From the NCBI RefSeq assembly GCF_048564905.1, contig NC_132991.1:63681501-63745500 (forward strand): DNA of 64,000 nt, written 5' to 3'. Below the pieces are notes generated by a model, which was not told where the DNA came from, did no database searches, and was given only the letters and a program-made list of their open reading frames with translations. The number at the start of each line of letters is the position of its first letter. Position 1 is the first letter of the stretch. Positions 26,126 through 38,925 of the stretch are shown here, piece after piece. The translations under genes were made by a program, and so were the position numbers. Origin of the DNA: Vicugna pacos (lineage: Eukaryota; Chordata; Mammalia; Artiodactyla; Camelidae).

Positions 26126-27234
26126 GCTTATCAGGAAGGTAGAGGGAGCACTGTATACATTATACAACTTCGTAAGACTTCCAATATGCAGGAGATAGCC
26201 TGTGTGATTTGGGGCCTAAAGTTTCCAGGCTTGGGACTACAGAGCTCTACCTATATGAATTATTATTGTGATTAGTAATACACAAGACTGACTTGGTGTG
26301 AAATTCGTGATTCAGAATATCTTCAGCGTTCCCAAACTCCCACTTGCTTTATTATTCAAAGTCAGTCACACATCCTCTTAGCCAATTCCAACCATTTCTC
26401 AATGGGCATTTTAACTCCTCAGCATGAGAGAGTTCTAGTTACTGAATGATTGTGCATGGACCATATTTTGGTAGGTATTAATCTGTATCTCTGTCTCCCT
26501 GTTTCCTTTGCTTCCAATATTATTTCTACCTTTTAAAAAAAGTTTCAAACAACAGAGGGTATAGTTGGAATACATCCTATCTTCTAATAGAGGTATAACT
26601 CTACAGTCTTTGAATTGTGTGGGGGAAGTAATATCCCTCCAGATCCTCTGTTTCTTCCTCTGGATAATGTACATTCTTCTGTGACTCCAAACAGAGAGAT
26701 GAAGACTTTGCTAACAGGTGGATTCTCACTGGGGAACCTCCTGTTCTGGGAGTCAAGCCAAGCCCTTTATAATGACTTTACTTTATTAAATGGAATTCCT
26801 GGCATCTTAACAGCAGGGACTTCTGTCAGAGGTAAAAATTTTACCTCCTTATTTGTTTTATTATCCTTATGCTTAGGACACACTAATAACCAATAGTGGT
26901 TACACAGTGTGACCTTTTTTAATTTAACAAAAAGACATATTTACCAGTCCTAGCAAAATCAAGGAAAAACATGCCATGAAGACAACTTCCTTTGCAGCTG
27001 CAATTCATTTGAATGGTGGATAAGGACATTGGAATATTGTGGCACACAGTTCCTCACTCACTTTGGACCATCCTAACTCTAGACAGAAGTGTCAAAGTGG
27101 CAAGAAAACTCAGGTCTCTACATGCTTAGGACACATCCTGACCCAACCTCTACCCCTGCCTCCATTCCTCACCTTAGAACACTTCTCAGCTATCTTGCAG
27201 TTTTCAAAGAATCTTCATATGTTGCATTGAATTT
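26126..27234. other. Non-coding stretch
   Basis: It contains a 93-codon plus-strand open frame (26,615-26,896), starting MCGGSNIPPDPLF, with no domain I recognise and no splice or promoter context. I treat it as chance. Confidence 0.35.
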
Positions 27235-27420
27235 GGTCTTCTTGATGATACTATGAAGGTTACAGAATAGATATTCTCATCCTTTTACTGGATGAGAAAT
27301 TAATGCTTGGGGAGAATAAGTTACATGTTCAGGTCACAGAACTCACAATTAGAAAAACTGGAGTTGAAACCTTCCTATTTTGACCATGAATTCAGCACTC
27401 TTTTCAGTACACTTATAAGT
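27235..27420 (-). mobile_element. MIR SINE fragment
   Basis: Reverse MIR, diverged: 'catccttttactggatgagaaa', 'tgcttggggagaataagttac', 'ggtcacagaactcacaatt', 'attcagcactcttttcagtac'. Confidence 0.6.
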
Positions 27421-27721
27421 AGCACACTCATTCAAAAAATCTGAACTGAAAGAATTTCTGTAGACACCATTAGTTTGTAGTGTTTTATCATTCTTGCTTC
27501 CAAAGATGGGTGATGACAAGGTTCTCTCGTGCATATATGTAGTAATTTCCTGCTGGCTGGCTCTCTGCTCTCTAGTTGAGATACTTTAGTCAACAGGTAC
27601 CCCTCCAAACTAGGTGGTGGATCATTTAAGAGGATTTTACAAGACCCAGGGAAGTGTAGAACAGAGAAGTCAATACCCACACACAAGCTATTCTGGGCAG
27701 CTACCATAAACAAAGATTTTT

Positions 27722-27865
27722 TTCTCTTTAAGACTCAGTGTCCTCATCTGTAAAACCAAGAAAGTAATAACTACCACTTCAAAACAGGTTGTAATGATTC
27801 AATGAAATGATGCATGTAAAATACACTTTTAGACAATAAAGCACTAAATAAATATTAATTGTGAA
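27722..27865 (+). mobile_element. MIR SINE fragment
   Basis: 3' half of MIR: 'actcagtgtcctcatctgtaaa', 'gtaataactaccacttc', 'gtaatgattcaatgaaatgatg', 'gcactaaataaatattaatt'. Confidence 0.75.
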
Positions 27866-27956
27866 TAAGATGGTCACTTATTGGTGGGGATAGGATTCTC
27901 ATTAAAATGATCCATCTGTTTGGGTTTTTTAAAAACCTTTGTGGGTATTTGTATGA

Positions 27957-27982
27957 GTGTGTGTGTGTGTGTGTGTGTGTCT
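27957..27982. repeat. (GT)n microsatellite
   Basis: An uninterrupted GT dinucleotide run of about 12 units. Confidence 0.95.
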
Positions 27983-29164
27983 ATCTGTGTGTTGGGATAA
28001 GGGAGATTACTAATTTTCTTCTCCTAAAATTCCTACAATGTGACCATTTTTCTATTCTGAATAACTTCCTTTAGTAAAATAAAGTCCTTTACAGCCCTGC
28101 CATCCTTTAATTCAATGCAGGGAACCAATCCCCTCAGCCTGAGAATAAAATTCCTAGGCTGCACTGAAAGGTTTTACAAACCCTTTCAACTCCCCCTTTC
28201 AAAGTGGCAAGATTCACCATTTAGCATCTCAGATGTGCCTTACCACGTGAAAGAGTCCATTTGAGGGGTACTCAGAGGCATGAGAGGGACAAGATGTCCA
28301 GGAGCTTGAATGACCGTTGCTTCCTTTTATTGCTGCTTTAGATTAAAGCTGCTCAGGTTTTGACCCTGGTGCTAAGAAGCTGACAATAAAACTGGGGTAA
28401 ACCAACCTAACAAGATCATTATTAGAATTATAGTAGTTGTAGTTGTAGTTGTAGTAGTAATACTAGAGTGGTAGCCAGTCAATCAAATTTAGAGCCAGGT
28501 GAATGATTAACAGGTAAGAATAAAAATCCAGTTGTTCTGAATCACCATGGCCATGAAGTCCATTCCTCAGCCCGAAGATTCCTAAGTAGATTTTCTAAAT
28601 ATTACTAGAAGTTTTCTTTAAAATATTCATATGCCAGGGTTATCCAGCTCTAAATATATTAGAAATAAAAGCAGCTATGTTTATTAATGCTCTACATGTT
28701 AACACTAAACATTTTTGCACTTTGTCAGGAAATCTTCCTAAAGATGCATCTATATTTTGAACATTCGGAGATGATTGGAAGGAATGTGAATACAGAACAA
28801 CAGTAAACAAACTTGCCCTTAACTGTAGTTATCATGAGTACAGACCTCACATAACTGAGAATAGAGCTTGAGCAATTTCAAAGATAAGACAACTCGTTCA
28901 TCCTTATACTTTAATGCACCTTTAAAATGTGACAGTTGATAAAAACTAAATACCCACACAATGTAGAATAACTTCATAAAAGGGAGAGTATTACCTAAGT
29001 CACCTAATCTAAATATTTCTTTGAATCACATAAATATAGAAATCTATTAACAGAATCACATCGAGAAATCAATCAACGAGCACATGGACATCCTGAACTC
29101 AAACCGACATGAAAGAAAACATATGTGATTTTAGAGAAGAAAGTTGATTCTAGTTGTTAAGATT
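27983..29164. other. Non-coding stretch
   Basis: It includes a short GTAGTT-type repeat (28,432-28,460). 28,080-28,400 is less AT-rich and unique-looking. No gene seen. Confidence 0.4.
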
Positions 29165-29385
29165 ATGAAATGAAATTGTAACCTTACCACTGACTACATG
29201 TGTGACCTTAGACAAAGTACTTAACATCTCCTTCACTTCAGTTTCCTCATTTGTATGATAAGGTTAATCATAGTACTTAATAAGGTTATTCTAAGGAGTA
29301 AATGATCATACACACACTGGAAAAAGTGCAAGGCACATGTTTAAACCTTACGTGGTATGTAAAAATTAGCTATCATCACATATTA
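29165..29385 (+). mobile_element. MIR SINE
   Basis: 'ttaccactgactacatgtgtg', 'gaccttagacaaagtacttaac', 'cttcagtttcctcatttgtatg', 'attctaaggagtaaatgatc', 'gtgcaaggcacatg'. Confidence 0.82.
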
Positions 29386-32300
29386 TTATATACTCCATAT
29401 TTTAAAATAGATGGTTTTAGTTTCCCACACATGAAATTTATTAAGATACTTATCACTCAGTGAATATAATGATGATTTTCTAACATATTAGTTTTAGATG
29501 AACAAAATCCTGCCTCACACCATTAATACAGAATCCCTTTTTTCTGATTTTAGGATTAAGGTTTTTCACTCACTATGGGGCTGAGATAATGGCATTAAAG
29601 TTTGCTCCTTATTTTTAAAAAATTCCAGTAGAAAGGTGACTCTACCTAGTCCCATCTGTGTAAGCTACTAATGCCCACAACATGACAATTACTCATATGA
29701 GAAACACTGCTTTTCATGACATGAAATACAGAACTAGGGAGTTCTTGGTTGGAAAAATAATTTATTAATATAAAAAATTCTAAATTAGTATTTTGGTTAC
29801 TAAGAGAATCTTTCTCTGGAAGACTTCTGATGTCAGACGAGCACAGAAACGTTTGGGATGATTCAGATTTATCCTGTCAGAAAACAAATACAATCAGTGC
29901 CAGTCGTGGGTATTTATATGTAATCCTAACTTTCTTCCGGTCCATCTTAAATTGTTATGTCACATTGTTGTTTATTAAAACTGTACATTTCAATTTTAAA
30001 ATATTTTTATATTAAATGATTAGACTCTGACATTTTATTTTTTAGGGGGAAAATGTTTCCTTTTGGATATATGAAATCTGACTAATTCAGGATTGAATGT
30101 GCTAAGAAAAGTGCCAAATTATTATTACCGTTGCCAGTTTGTCATTAATTTCTTAAACCAAAGCATAAATATAAGATGGATAATGGCTGATTATGCATCA
30201 TTAAAGCAGAGAAATATCCGGATGTTCAGATAGTTTACAAAAGAAACAATAACATCTCTACAATTATACTGTCATTCTGAGATGTAATAACAGAGTATAA
30301 AACACAAAGACCATAAGGCACATTTCCACTGTCTAAAACACGTTTTTATATAAGCTACAGAATTCACTTTCTGGTATTCTATCTTCAAAATATAGATAAG
30401 CAGGAGAAAACAGAGGGGGACAAAGAAAACAACTGTAGGACTGGAATACAAGAATTATGAGGAAACAAAGGCTAAGGCTAAATATTTTCAATTTTTTTTA
30501 TAGTAAAGAGGAAAAAATGGATGGGTGTAAATCATTAATTATAGTCAAAAAAGATCAATAGTGTTTGTAGAGGATGATGACCAACTGAGTGTATCCCCTT
30601 TGACTATAAAACAAAAGAATGCTATAAGGTTGCAGCAAAGGTGTTTTGGCAAGACATTAAAAACATTCCCCTCTGCCTCCCTCCATGTTTCAATTTACAT
30701 CAAGAACTGTTAGCTGGTACTGAGGTGTGTCTACAGGCTAAGAACTGAAGGAAGAGGAACATCATGACGGATGGAACCGTGTGCTGCAGGTACCGCACAT
30801 ACTGCTATTGAGGATGCAAAAATTTGGATCCAACCTTTAATATACTTTTATTCTGATCCAGTTGACAAAGTTTCATTCTGAAGATGTACTTTGTCAGAAA
30901 TGTCATCATCAAAGGTAGAAAGAAAATGGGATGCCTAGGGAGGTGCCCCAGGATATCATAAAGGGGTCCTAAAATACTGTGTTTTATTTTAGGTATGTGA
31001 GAAAATACAAAATGTATAAGGAAATCCTTAGATTAAAAAAAGAAAGAAAATTGAGCTATGCTCAAAAAGAGACAGCAGAGTTCCCGACAGAACGCCTTTC
31101 TAGAGAGAAGAAGCTGCCAGGGCACTAGATGAAAGTGGGTTTTATCTCCTTGAAGAAGTTGGGGAAACCAAATAGCTTCTAGAAACAGGTCTTTAACATC
31201 TGCATATATGTCAACCCTCCCCCTACTCTGTCTACTCTGAGAGATCACAGATCCAATCCTAGAGGAAAAAAATACCTATCTGTCACTTCATACCCTTCCC
31301 TACTCCTAACCCCAGAGCCTTGATCAAGTTTACTCTGAAAGCAAGACTTGCAAATAGACCTATTTTGATTTCAGGAGTGTTCTTTTGGGTCCTGAATTAC
31401 TTCCACATCAACTCAGTGCTGCCTAAAATCCCTTTAACAGTCAATACAGTTTCCTACATAGAATTAGAGAAAGAAGGTTGAAAAGGTGAATGCTAGGTGA
31501 CTTGAGCTTCTTTAAAATTCACCAATTCTAAAACACTGTGTACTCAAGTAACAAGAGTAACTTCTGACCAGTATCAAGCTCTTCTTGAAAGTAGAGAGAG
31601 AATTAGTTTGCAAGAAGAAAGCTGGCACCTAAAGTCCAAACTGAGCCCCCCAAATGGAGCTTAGAACTGCAAATATTCTGAGAAAAAAAAAGATGCTGCT
31701 GTGGACAGAGCTATTCTTAGCCTCCTGCAGCTGTGCCTACAGACACCGGTTTGCTGCCAATCTGTATTAAACACTCTAACCTTGTTCAGCATGTGTATCT
31801 GTCACAGTTCAATTAGAAAAGTGGGGTTTTGATGAAGCATCCTTTACAGAGGTGCGGATAAAGTTAAGGAAACCAGCGAAGGATGTTGCTTGACCAGAGA
31901 CTTGAAAAGTAGGAAGCTATTATCATCCCTGGGACGTGAGAGCAAGAAGGAACAGTGTAACCAGACTCCATGAAAGCTAGCGCCCTTGAGGAGGAGGGTG
32001 CGGGAGGGTGGGAAGGAGCATCATCTCTACCCAAGAAACACAGGTATCCTAGGAACTTAGCAGCAAGAGGCAAGGAGGCAGAAGAGGGTTGACCTTGACT
32101 GTCTTCTTCCCCTCCCACCTGCTGAACACCTATTCTTGTTTCCCACTGGCTGAACCAACAAGAAGCCACAGGGAACAGGAACCTGGATGGGGTAGACCCT
32201 GAGGGTTACACTCTTTCCCCGCACCAGGGGGAAAGAGTCACTAGGGGTGAGGAGTAAATGATGAATCTTCTATGAACTTTTTCTCCCCTTAACATGGCCC

Positions 32301-33999
32301 AACTTCATTCTGAAGACCCCTCAGTATCAAAAGATGTAACATGGCAGTAACAGTGAATAAGTAACTCAATTGTTTAGATTCAAATGATGAGGATTTAGAC
32401 TATACCCCTCATGTTACTAGCCCAATGGATAATGTCTTATATACTCAGCAGGGGAAATAAAAGGTAAAACTCAAACTTACTAATAGCTTTGAAGAAAAGA
32501 AAGCTCTTTCACAAGAGAACTTAGAAATTCTAATAATTATAGCTATTGTATAGTAGCCTATAGTTTGCCATACAAGGCAAATACTTTTTCATACGATCTA
32601 CTCTACTGCCCATTTTAATAAGCTACATTAAGTTGATTCTTATTAGATTCTGATTTTTTTTACTTATAATGAATCAAAAAATCATAGAGAAATAGGATTT
32701 TCCAGTTAGCTACAGTCTTTAATTAAACAGTACTGTTGAACATCAACTATTTACAAGATGCTTTTAGATGATACATAGGATACTGAAGTGTAAGATATGA
32801 TCTTTTTTACAGATATTCTGAGAAGTATATAAATATACTTGAACAAAAGCAAATAATAAAAAGTCCTAGGCATTCAAGTACTAAGTGATACTGTAAAAAT
32901 ATTTGGTCTCTATTACAGTATAGGAAGTAAATACTAGAAAGTCCATTTATAATTTTTTTCTTAAGGGGAAAAATTCAATGAAATGTTACTAATATTTAAT
33001 ATGTAAGTTGACCTAGAGTCTTCACTTGGGCTATACGTCAGATGCCACATGTTACCAAGACTAAGTGACCTACCCAGAAGACGACTGCATAGTCCCTAAT
33101 AAAGAGAATAAGAGATTTTTCCTTTTGTTCAATGCTCTTGGCTTATGAAAACATGTATAACTGTTTATGTGCACCCAGGTGAGTGGATATGAGGTTTTTT
33201 TTATTTATATGCTCTAACACAAAATGAATAAGTAAATTTAAAATGTCTCCATGCAGTAACAGCAAATGGAAAGTAATACTGGAAACAAAACAATACATGG
33301 GGGAAAAAAAACCAATAAAAACAGAATGTCTCTAGCCTTCAGTACAAAATCTTTTCAAAGACAATGAAAGCCTATACACATCTGACAAGAAGTCAGCCAA
33401 AGAAACAAGCAATCATCAAGAAGTTTACAATATAGATTAAATCCAATAGCATTAGTGGTAAAATTCACTCAAGTTATAGTTTCCTTTAAGATGTTAATAC
33501 AATTGTGATTTGCAAGAAAAATAAATTCTTTATTTCATGCTTATCTCCCTTTTTAATTTCTATTTTTATATTTATAATTATATAAAATAGTTGTATCTAT
33601 AGAACTTTTTAAAATACAGTAAATTAATATGTATTAGGTAGTATAGTCTAGTTTCTCTTCAGATTGCATAAATCTTTTGCCCTTTTTGTATTAAGTAGTA
33701 TGTTCACTGCTCTTTTAGTAATACGGTATGCTAGCAAAATATTCTGAGGTCACTGGTATAGATTAAGAAGGTGGGAAGGCTTGACGGACGAGGTGGGACC
33801 TGAAATGAAAACTCAGAGTTGGGTTATAAAGAGGAGAAGGAAGGACATTCTCTGAACATCTGGTTTTCTTAATGAGTCCTTCTCAAAAGTATTTCTGTAG
33901 TCCTGGAATAAGGAGCATGACAGGTTGTTCCCTGCTACGTGTGTCTGCTGGACCTGAAACAGCTTTCTGACCTTATTGTTCCTTCTTTCATTTAAGAAA
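29386..33999. other. Long non-coding stretch
   Basis: AT-rich, no gene supported. 31,840-32,240 is less AT-rich, and 'cccactggctgaaccaacaag' in it resembles a common old repeat that I cannot name. 30,040-30,330 keeps a smooth AT-rich unique texture and may be conserved. A 101-codon minus-strand frame (32,169-31,864) has no known domain. Confidence 0.35.
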
Positions 34000-34090
34000 A
34001 TGTATGCTATGCACCTACTATGACCCATCCAATGTGCTATATGATATACTGGTAAATAAGACCCAAGGAATTTACAGTCTAATAGTTGGG
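34000..34090 (-). mobile_element. L2 LINE 3'-end fragment
   Basis: Antisense L2 tail: 'atgcacctactatgacccatcc', 'ggtaaataagacccaaggaatttacagtctaa'. It ends about 260 bases before the MLT1 LTR. Confidence 0.55.
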
Positions 34091-34353
34091 ATTCCAGTTG
34101 CCTCTTTAGGCCAAGATGCTGAACTTGGGTAGCTCCATATCTAATTCCTAGAAAATCAGGCATTAAATAAAAGTGGACCTAATGGAAGTAGGTTCAAGAC
34201 CTATCAGAGTCAGTTGTGGGACTCTAATAATGACATTATGAATATGGGCTTTAGATACCATGTCTTTGTATTCCTTTAGTCCAAAAACCACAACTATAAG
34301 CACAAATGGTATGCAGTGGCAACCACATTTTCCAGGAAAAAAACCCAAAACAG

Positions 34354-34760
34354 TATAATGGGTTGAATGATGATCCCTCAAAAGATAAGTCCACACCATA
34401 ATCACCAGAACTTGTGAATGTTACCTTATTTGGAAAAAGGATCTTTGAAGATGTAACTAAGTTAAAGATCTTGAGATGAAAAGATCATCTTATATTATCA
34501 GATCCGTATGGCAAGTATCCTTATGAGAGACACACAGAGGAGACTGGAGAGACAAGAGAAGGCCACGTGATAACGGAGGCAGAGTGACGTAGTCACAAGC
34601 CAAAGAACACCAACCGCTGAAAGAGGCAAGGAGTGGAATCTATCCTAGAGACTGTACATCTTAATTTCAGAATTCTGGCCTCCAGAACTGTGAGAGAAAA
34701 TTTCTATTAAGGCATCAAATTAGTGGTAATTTGTTACAGCAGCCACAAGAAATTAATACA
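34354..34760 (+). mobile_element. MLT1-type (ERVL-MaLR) solo LTR fossil
   Basis: The phrases 'tataatgggttgaatgatg', 'gaatgttaccttatttgg', 'tatccttatgagagacacaca', 'ggcctccagaactgtgaga' and the end 'cagcagccacaagaaattaataca' follow the classic MLT1 LTR from end to end. It is a complete-length but heavily diverged solo LTR from early mammalian evolution. The open frames across it are meaningless. Confidence 0.85.
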
Positions 34761-36173
34761 AGCAGTGAAGACTCTGGATTCCCAGTATATGGTCCTGGGA
34801 TGTTGTCCTATTAATCCTTGGCATCATTAAGAATTCTGGTTTGCCAGACATGCAAGAGAATGGCTTGCATCCCTCTGAGCTAGGGCATGGAATACTACCC
34901 ACTATACTCTGAATGATCAGGACATGACTAGTATTGTCTCTGATAGTACAGGTCCCTCAAATCTAGAGGGTCAGAAACAACCTGACATTGACTTAAATAG
35001 TCATGTGCTATGTGACCCTTGGGAGTCAACAAAATCACTAAAGAGAGCATCAAGACATACACGGCTGCCCTCTGCAACAGCAAGTGAGAGTGTCCCTTGA
35101 GACTCTCCAGACTCTGTGATATTCCTTCTTTCACTAACCACTTGGATTTTTAGCAAGAATTTCTCCCTATGAATGAGAAAGTTTTACTAAGATGCCAGTA
35201 AGGGAGATTCCTGTAGCTTGCTGTTAAGTACTGCAACATATTTTCGCCTGAGCAAAGTGGAAAAGGTGGAATCCTGAGCTCAAGGAGCACAACCGGTAGT
35301 TTAAGGCGACATGGTTACCAAAATTTCAGTGGTTCAAGGTAGACTGGTGGGCTAGTATTCAGTCATTCCATGAAGGTGGTCTCTTGCCTATGATCAAATG
35401 TGAAGGCTTATGAGCCATTAAAAAGTCATATTTTTACCAGACAGAAAGTTAATGATCAATTGAGCAGAATGTCACTTGGAGATGAACACAAAGGATGTCT
35501 TAGGCTAGGCAGTAGCCAGGCCACAGTCTCAGTCCATGTAGAACTCAGGTCTGGGAGAAGTCGGGCTGCTAGTTTGGTGTCTCCCTGCATTCCTCCAGTT
35601 GTTTTCCTAGATATTAGTTCCAGAAAGGGAAAGCACGCTGTGGCCAGTGACAAGCTGGAGCTCTGCTGGAAGAAAAGAATTGTTGGCCTTAAGGGACTTA
35701 CGTAGTCTTAAACTACCTAGAAGACCTAGAGAGGTAAGATCTGGGAAAACACCTGTAATCAAACCGACACTGTCAAACCTTTGAAGTCTTGGAAAATGTA
35801 TACAGCTCTCAGTATTTTAACCTGGCGTGGACTAATTAAATTTTAATAGAGGGTCAAACACTTCAATTCTGCAGAATTTACTCTACTTAAATAGAATAAC
35901 AGGATGGTGTGAGGGGGCAGGCTGTTTCACTCTGTTGTTAGTTCCATGAAGAAGAAAACAATTACTGTGATCTGAAAAAAGGCAAGGTATTTTTATTCAG
36001 ACTTGAGTGGAGAGATAAGATAGCTGGAACCTCCTCTTTCACCTGCCCATTTTAATAATGTAATTTTAGATGCTTTTGTTGTTACTATTAAAAATTGTTT
36101 CCCTTGGTTCATTCATGTCTGAGTAGTTCTAGATTGACTGTCAACATAAAAAAACTTTCCACCATTATAAATT
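34761..36173. other. Non-coding stretch
   Basis: It contains a 101-codon plus-strand frame (35,400-35,705), starting MKAYEPLKSH, with no recognised domain or gene context. The composition is near 45% GC and may reflect an unnamed old repeat. Confidence 0.35.
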
Positions 36174-36192
36174 TAAAGTGAGTTTCATTTTT

Positions 36193-36316
36193 TTTTTAAT
36201 TTATTTTGTGTGTGTGTCGGGGGGGAGATGGGTGGTTAATAGAAGTACTGGGGATTGAACTCAGGACCTCATGCATGCTCAGTATGCACTCTTACCACTG
36301 AACTACACCTACCCTC
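36193..36316 (-). mobile_element. Camelid tRNA-derived SINE with perfect 19-bp target-site duplication
   Basis: The minus strand shows the A-box region (AGTTCAGTGGTAAGAG) and B-box region (GAGTTCAATCCCC) of the camelid SINE, with its tail on the left grading into a T run. It is flanked by perfect 19-bp direct repeats (taaagtgagtttcattttt) at 36,174-36,192 and 36,317-36,335. Between tail and body sits a short GT/G-rich patch (gtgtgtgtgtcggggggg in plus orientation) replacing the usual TAAA-repeat region. The undecayed duplication indicates a recent, camelid-lineage insertion. Confidence 0.93.
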
Positions 36317-36335
36317 TAAAGTGAGTTTCATTTTT

Positions 36336-38279
36336 ATCCAATATTTTCAAAACAACTTAATGTAGAAGCTCTATTTAAAAAAAAAAACTGAGTTTGGCAA
36401 TGGTGGCAGGGAAGGTAAGTATATCCAAGCTATCACTGGGATTTTTCTTTTGCAACACAAAGGAAAAGTATTACAGTGTACCATTAAAGCTAAGTGAAAG
36501 AAGGTAAAAAATCCAAGGCAGATCCCTGGACACAATTACCATCAAACTGACTAAAGGCCAACATGAATCTAAACGAGTCAGGTACGGTCTGCCAGGACCA
36601 CATTCAGCAGTCTACTAAGGTCTCCTTTACTTCTGTATTTGAGGTTTGTTAGTCAATGAATAGAACTCTGAGGAACTATATGAAAAGTGACACTTTTCTT
36701 AAGTAACTTCACTTCTAACAACACGTCAAGCTTATAGCTATAGTATAGCATTAAATTTAATAATTGTAAATAACTACATATCTCCCAAATCCAAGTATTT
36801 TTAAATTTTTGGTTCTGATGCATCTTGTGGTGGAATACTAATATTTTTTATGACATTCTAGAGTGGGCAGGAAGCAGAGGTACTTACATTATGATTGTCA
36901 AAAAGCCATGTGGCATTTTGTTCAGTTTATGGTATATTTTATGGTCTGTAGACAAAAAAAAAAAAAGAACTCCTATGTTGTCTGGTTGAGTTTAAACCCA
37001 CATATTATTTAAACATGCTGCTTAAAATCTCAATGCAACATTGCTATTATGAGTAATTTTCTAGGAAGATGTAGGTGTCTGAATGATCTGCCAGTGCTTC
37101 TGATTATTATTCCCAAGTTTAGTCCTGTTGGTAGAACACGATTTTCTTGATCTTAAGCCATCATAGTTAAGATGTTACATAAAAACAACATTTTACTCTC
37201 AGTGCAGACTATCTATGTGCCCAGTGGGATCTTGTGTTCTGAGTGATTTTTTTGCTTTTCCATAGGAAACAAGAACACTAACTTTTCTCTTGGCTCCACC
37301 CATATTTTTGGCTACATGCTGTAAATATGTTGCAATTTCTCTGCTGAAAAGCCAGTCTCATATAGCTTTAGGGTTTTAAGAAAACCCAAACATGTGACAG
37401 TCATTATCACCACTGCCCAAGCAGAAATTTACATGGTGCATCTCACAGTCAGTTTGGTTGGTTTGGTTTTTTTAAAATGCAAACATAAATCCCTTTTGAG
37501 AGAGCAAAAAGACAACAATGATATTAGTATCCATATTGCCCATTAGATGTGTTAGAATAAGATCATGCTTTATTAGTGATTTGTAAAATTTCTTAAAGAG
37601 GGAGCCATTTTTAAGTAGAGCTAACTAGGTACTATGTGACTAGGTATCACAATCTGAATATTCTCATAGATTATAAACCCAAATACGAATGATCCAGATA
37701 TATTATGCCCCAATTCCAAAGGCTTTAAAACCATGTCATTCTTGAAAATTTACTGATTATAGAATCAGGCAGAAACAAGGTTGCATTCACACTAAGATGA
37801 TAAACCATGTCTTCTTCAGGGTAATGTTAGTAATCGATCCATGATCGTAGCTCCTTGATTTATGCTTTTAAAAATGTAACAACAAAATACTTTCGAAGGT
37901 GTGGCATTTTATAAAATGTTTTAGAACTTAAAAATGCACTATTTAAAAATTGCTCCCAATCAAAAAATTTTAATGCAGAAACCAAGTGTTTTCCACATTT
38001 CTTCTGAGGATATCTGAACAACAAACTAAGGCTCAATGATGACTCAATTTGAAAAATATTCATCATAATTAAATTCCAGGTTAAATAAACAATGCACATA
38101 TCCCTGTAGAAGTTACTGTAATGGGATCTAAGTGATATTTTAATTTTAATTTTCTCACTAACAAATTATTTTAAAGTAATTTTATTAAGTTGCAACCAAA
38201 AACTTACTAAAGATCTTGTTTCAAAGTATCAACCCAGTTCAAATTCAAATTTTAGACCAATAGCCCTGCCTCCTCACAC
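36336..38279. other. AT-rich non-coding stretch
   Basis: No gene or repeat recognised, apart from A runs (36,376-36,385; 36,954-36,965). Confidence 0.4.
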
Positions 38280-38293
38280 ATAAAACTGATTGG

Positions 38294-38913
38294 TTGTCTG
38301 GAAGGAACTCTAATTCAAAAAGATATGCATCCCAATGTTCACAGCAGCACTATATACAATAGTCAAGACATGGAAGCAACCTAAATGACCACTGACAGAT
38401 GACTGGATAAAGAAGTTGTGGTATATTTATACAATGGAATACTACTTAGCTATAAAAAATAATAAAATAATACCACTTGCTGTAACATGGATGGACCTAG
38501 AGATTGTCATCCTAAGTGAAGTAAACAAGAAAGAAAAATAAAAATACCATATATTGCTCACATGTGGAATCTAAAAAAAAAGGAAAAAAGGATACTATGA
38601 ACTCATCTACAAAGCAGAAACAGACCTGCAGACATAGTAAACAATTTTACAGTTACCAGAGAAAGGGATAAATCTGGAAGTTTGAAATTTGCAAATGTTA
38701 GCAACCATATATAAAAACAGATTTCAAAAAAAATAGTTTCTTCTGTATAGAACAGAGAACTATATTCAATATCTTATAATAACCTTTCATGAAAAAATAC
38801 ATGAAAGTGAATATATGTATGTATGTGCATGACTGGGACATTGTGCTGTGCACCATTGATACATTGTAATTGAATGTACTTCAATTTTAAAAATTTTTAA
38901 TAAATAAAAAAAT
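38294..38913 (+). mobile_element. L1 (LINE-1), 5'-truncated, young artiodactyl/camelid type
   Basis: It carries the C-terminal end of L1 ORF2 and the 3' UTR. In frame one reads KLWYIYTMEYYLAIKN followed by a TWMDLEI..LSEV motif, the hallmark L1 ORF2 tail. The 3' UTR has the camelid/artiodactyl signature 'tattcaatatcttataataa', then 'catgactgggacattgtgctg', ending in ttcaattttaaaaatttttaataaataaaaaaa. It is only about 620 bp long, so it is dead on arrival (5' truncation). Flanks repeat ataaaactgattgg (38,280-38,293) and ataaaactggttgg (38,912-38,925), 13 of 14 matching, i.e. a target-site duplication. Stops interrupt the ORF2 remnant near its end. Confidence 0.93.
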
Positions 38914-38925
38914 AAAACTGGTTGG

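Noticed and set aside
26615-26896. 93-codon plus-strand open frame starting MCGGSNIPPDPLF
   Set aside because: Looks vaguely protein-like but matches no family I know and has no gene context.
31864-32169. 101-codon minus-strand open frame
   Set aside because: Lies in a probable old repeat; no known domain.
35400-35705. 101-codon plus-strand open frame
   Set aside because: No domain, no splice signals; probably chance in a less AT-rich block.
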